Shown here: positions 14,695-14,864 of the stretch, in pieces | Numbering within the stretch: position 1 is the first letter of the stretch | How the letters are laid out: each line of letters begins with the position of its first letter | Source: an uncultured Desulfobacterium sp. | GTDB lineage: Bacteria; Desulfobacterota; Desulfobacteria; Desulfobacterales; Desulfobacteraceae | Direction: 5' to 3' | DNA: 14,864 bases | NCBI GenBank assembly: GCA_937124525.1 | Contig: CAKZLA010000031.1 | Span: forward strand, 1 to 14,864 | The notes under the pieces: generated by a model | Databases searched by the model: none | The model's input: only the letters and a program-made list of their open reading frames with translations | What the model was told of the DNA's origin: nothing | Position numbers and translations under genes: made by a program

Positions 14695-14864
14695 TCATAA
14701 TAGCATGGTATTTTTGTGATAAAAATTATAAATAGCCATCTTATTAAATTCGATATTACCCAATGCAGCCACACCGACAAGGACCATGTTAAATATTAAA
14801 ATAGCCTGGCCTTGACGTCTTACAATTGTTGAACCGTAAAGAGTGATCCACGGCCATAGAGAGC
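14695..14864 (-). other. Right-edge open frame, partial and unidentified
   Basis: On the minus strand one frame is open from the window edge (14862) to TGA 14695-14697. Its 55 codons include a hydrophobic stretch (AILIFNMVLVGVAALG) preceded by a basic IVRRQGQ. It does not resemble the C-terminus of a DctP protein. It may be the end of a gene outside the window or chance; composition becomes AT-rich toward the stop. I do not claim a gene. Otherwise the 222 bp upstream of dctQ show no clear promoter. Confidence 0.2.

Overview
The window looks like chromosomal DNA of an anaerobic, probably sulfate-reducing deltaproteobacterium (Desulfobacterales-like). This is inferred from the gene mix, not from a marker gene: a soluble molybdopterin/4Fe-4S oxidoreductase pair, a fused ADP-forming acyl-CoA synthetase, a fused FAD/Fe-S 2-hydroxyacid dehydrogenase, and a TRAP transporter. 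Coding DNA is of moderate GC and the spacers are very AT-rich. No rRNA, tRNA, CRISPR array, intact transposase or prophage gene was seen.

Layout from left to right. Positions 1-329 hold no convincing gene. Positions 330-3049 (minus strand) are a translationally coupled pair: a bis-MGD molybdo/tungsto-enzyme catalytic subunit, then a small subunit with four [4Fe-4S] clusters. Neither has an export signal or membrane anchor, so the enzyme appears cytoplasmic. The 625-bp spacer that follows holds a broken Phd/YefM-like antitoxin relic and the promoter of the next gene. Positions 3675-5771 (plus) encode a fused NDP-forming acyl-CoA synthetase. Convergent to it at 5868-7063 (minus) is an AspC/TyrB-type aminotransferase broken by one frameshift near 6780. 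Divergent from that is a B3/4-domain protein (7442-8146, plus), followed by an IclR-family regulator (8301-9098, plus). On the minus strand lie a 975-residue YdiJ-like FAD/Fe-S dehydrogenase (9611-12538) and the TRAP subunits DctM and DctQ (12847-14633). No DctP is visible.

The clearest regulatory signal is an identical 14-bp near-palindrome, TTCTGCATACAGAA. It occurs just downstream of the synthetase promoter (3608-3621) and again in the divergent aminotransferase/B3-4 promoter region (7244-7257). It is a strong candidate operator, most simply for the IclR protein encoded nearby.

A working reading (inference) is a regulated catabolic island for an organic acid or amino acid. The TRAP system imports an acid, the FAD/Fe-S enzyme oxidises a D-2-hydroxyacid to a 2-oxoacid, the aminotransferase exchanges 2-oxo and amino acids, and the synthetase recovers ATP from an acyl-CoA. 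The molybdo-enzyme would perform an unknown redox or hydration step. The substrate cannot be read from the sequence. Other observations include an unusual Cys spacing in the molybdo-enzyme, nested inverted repeats in two spacers, and a 16-bp duplication across the B3/4 stop codon.
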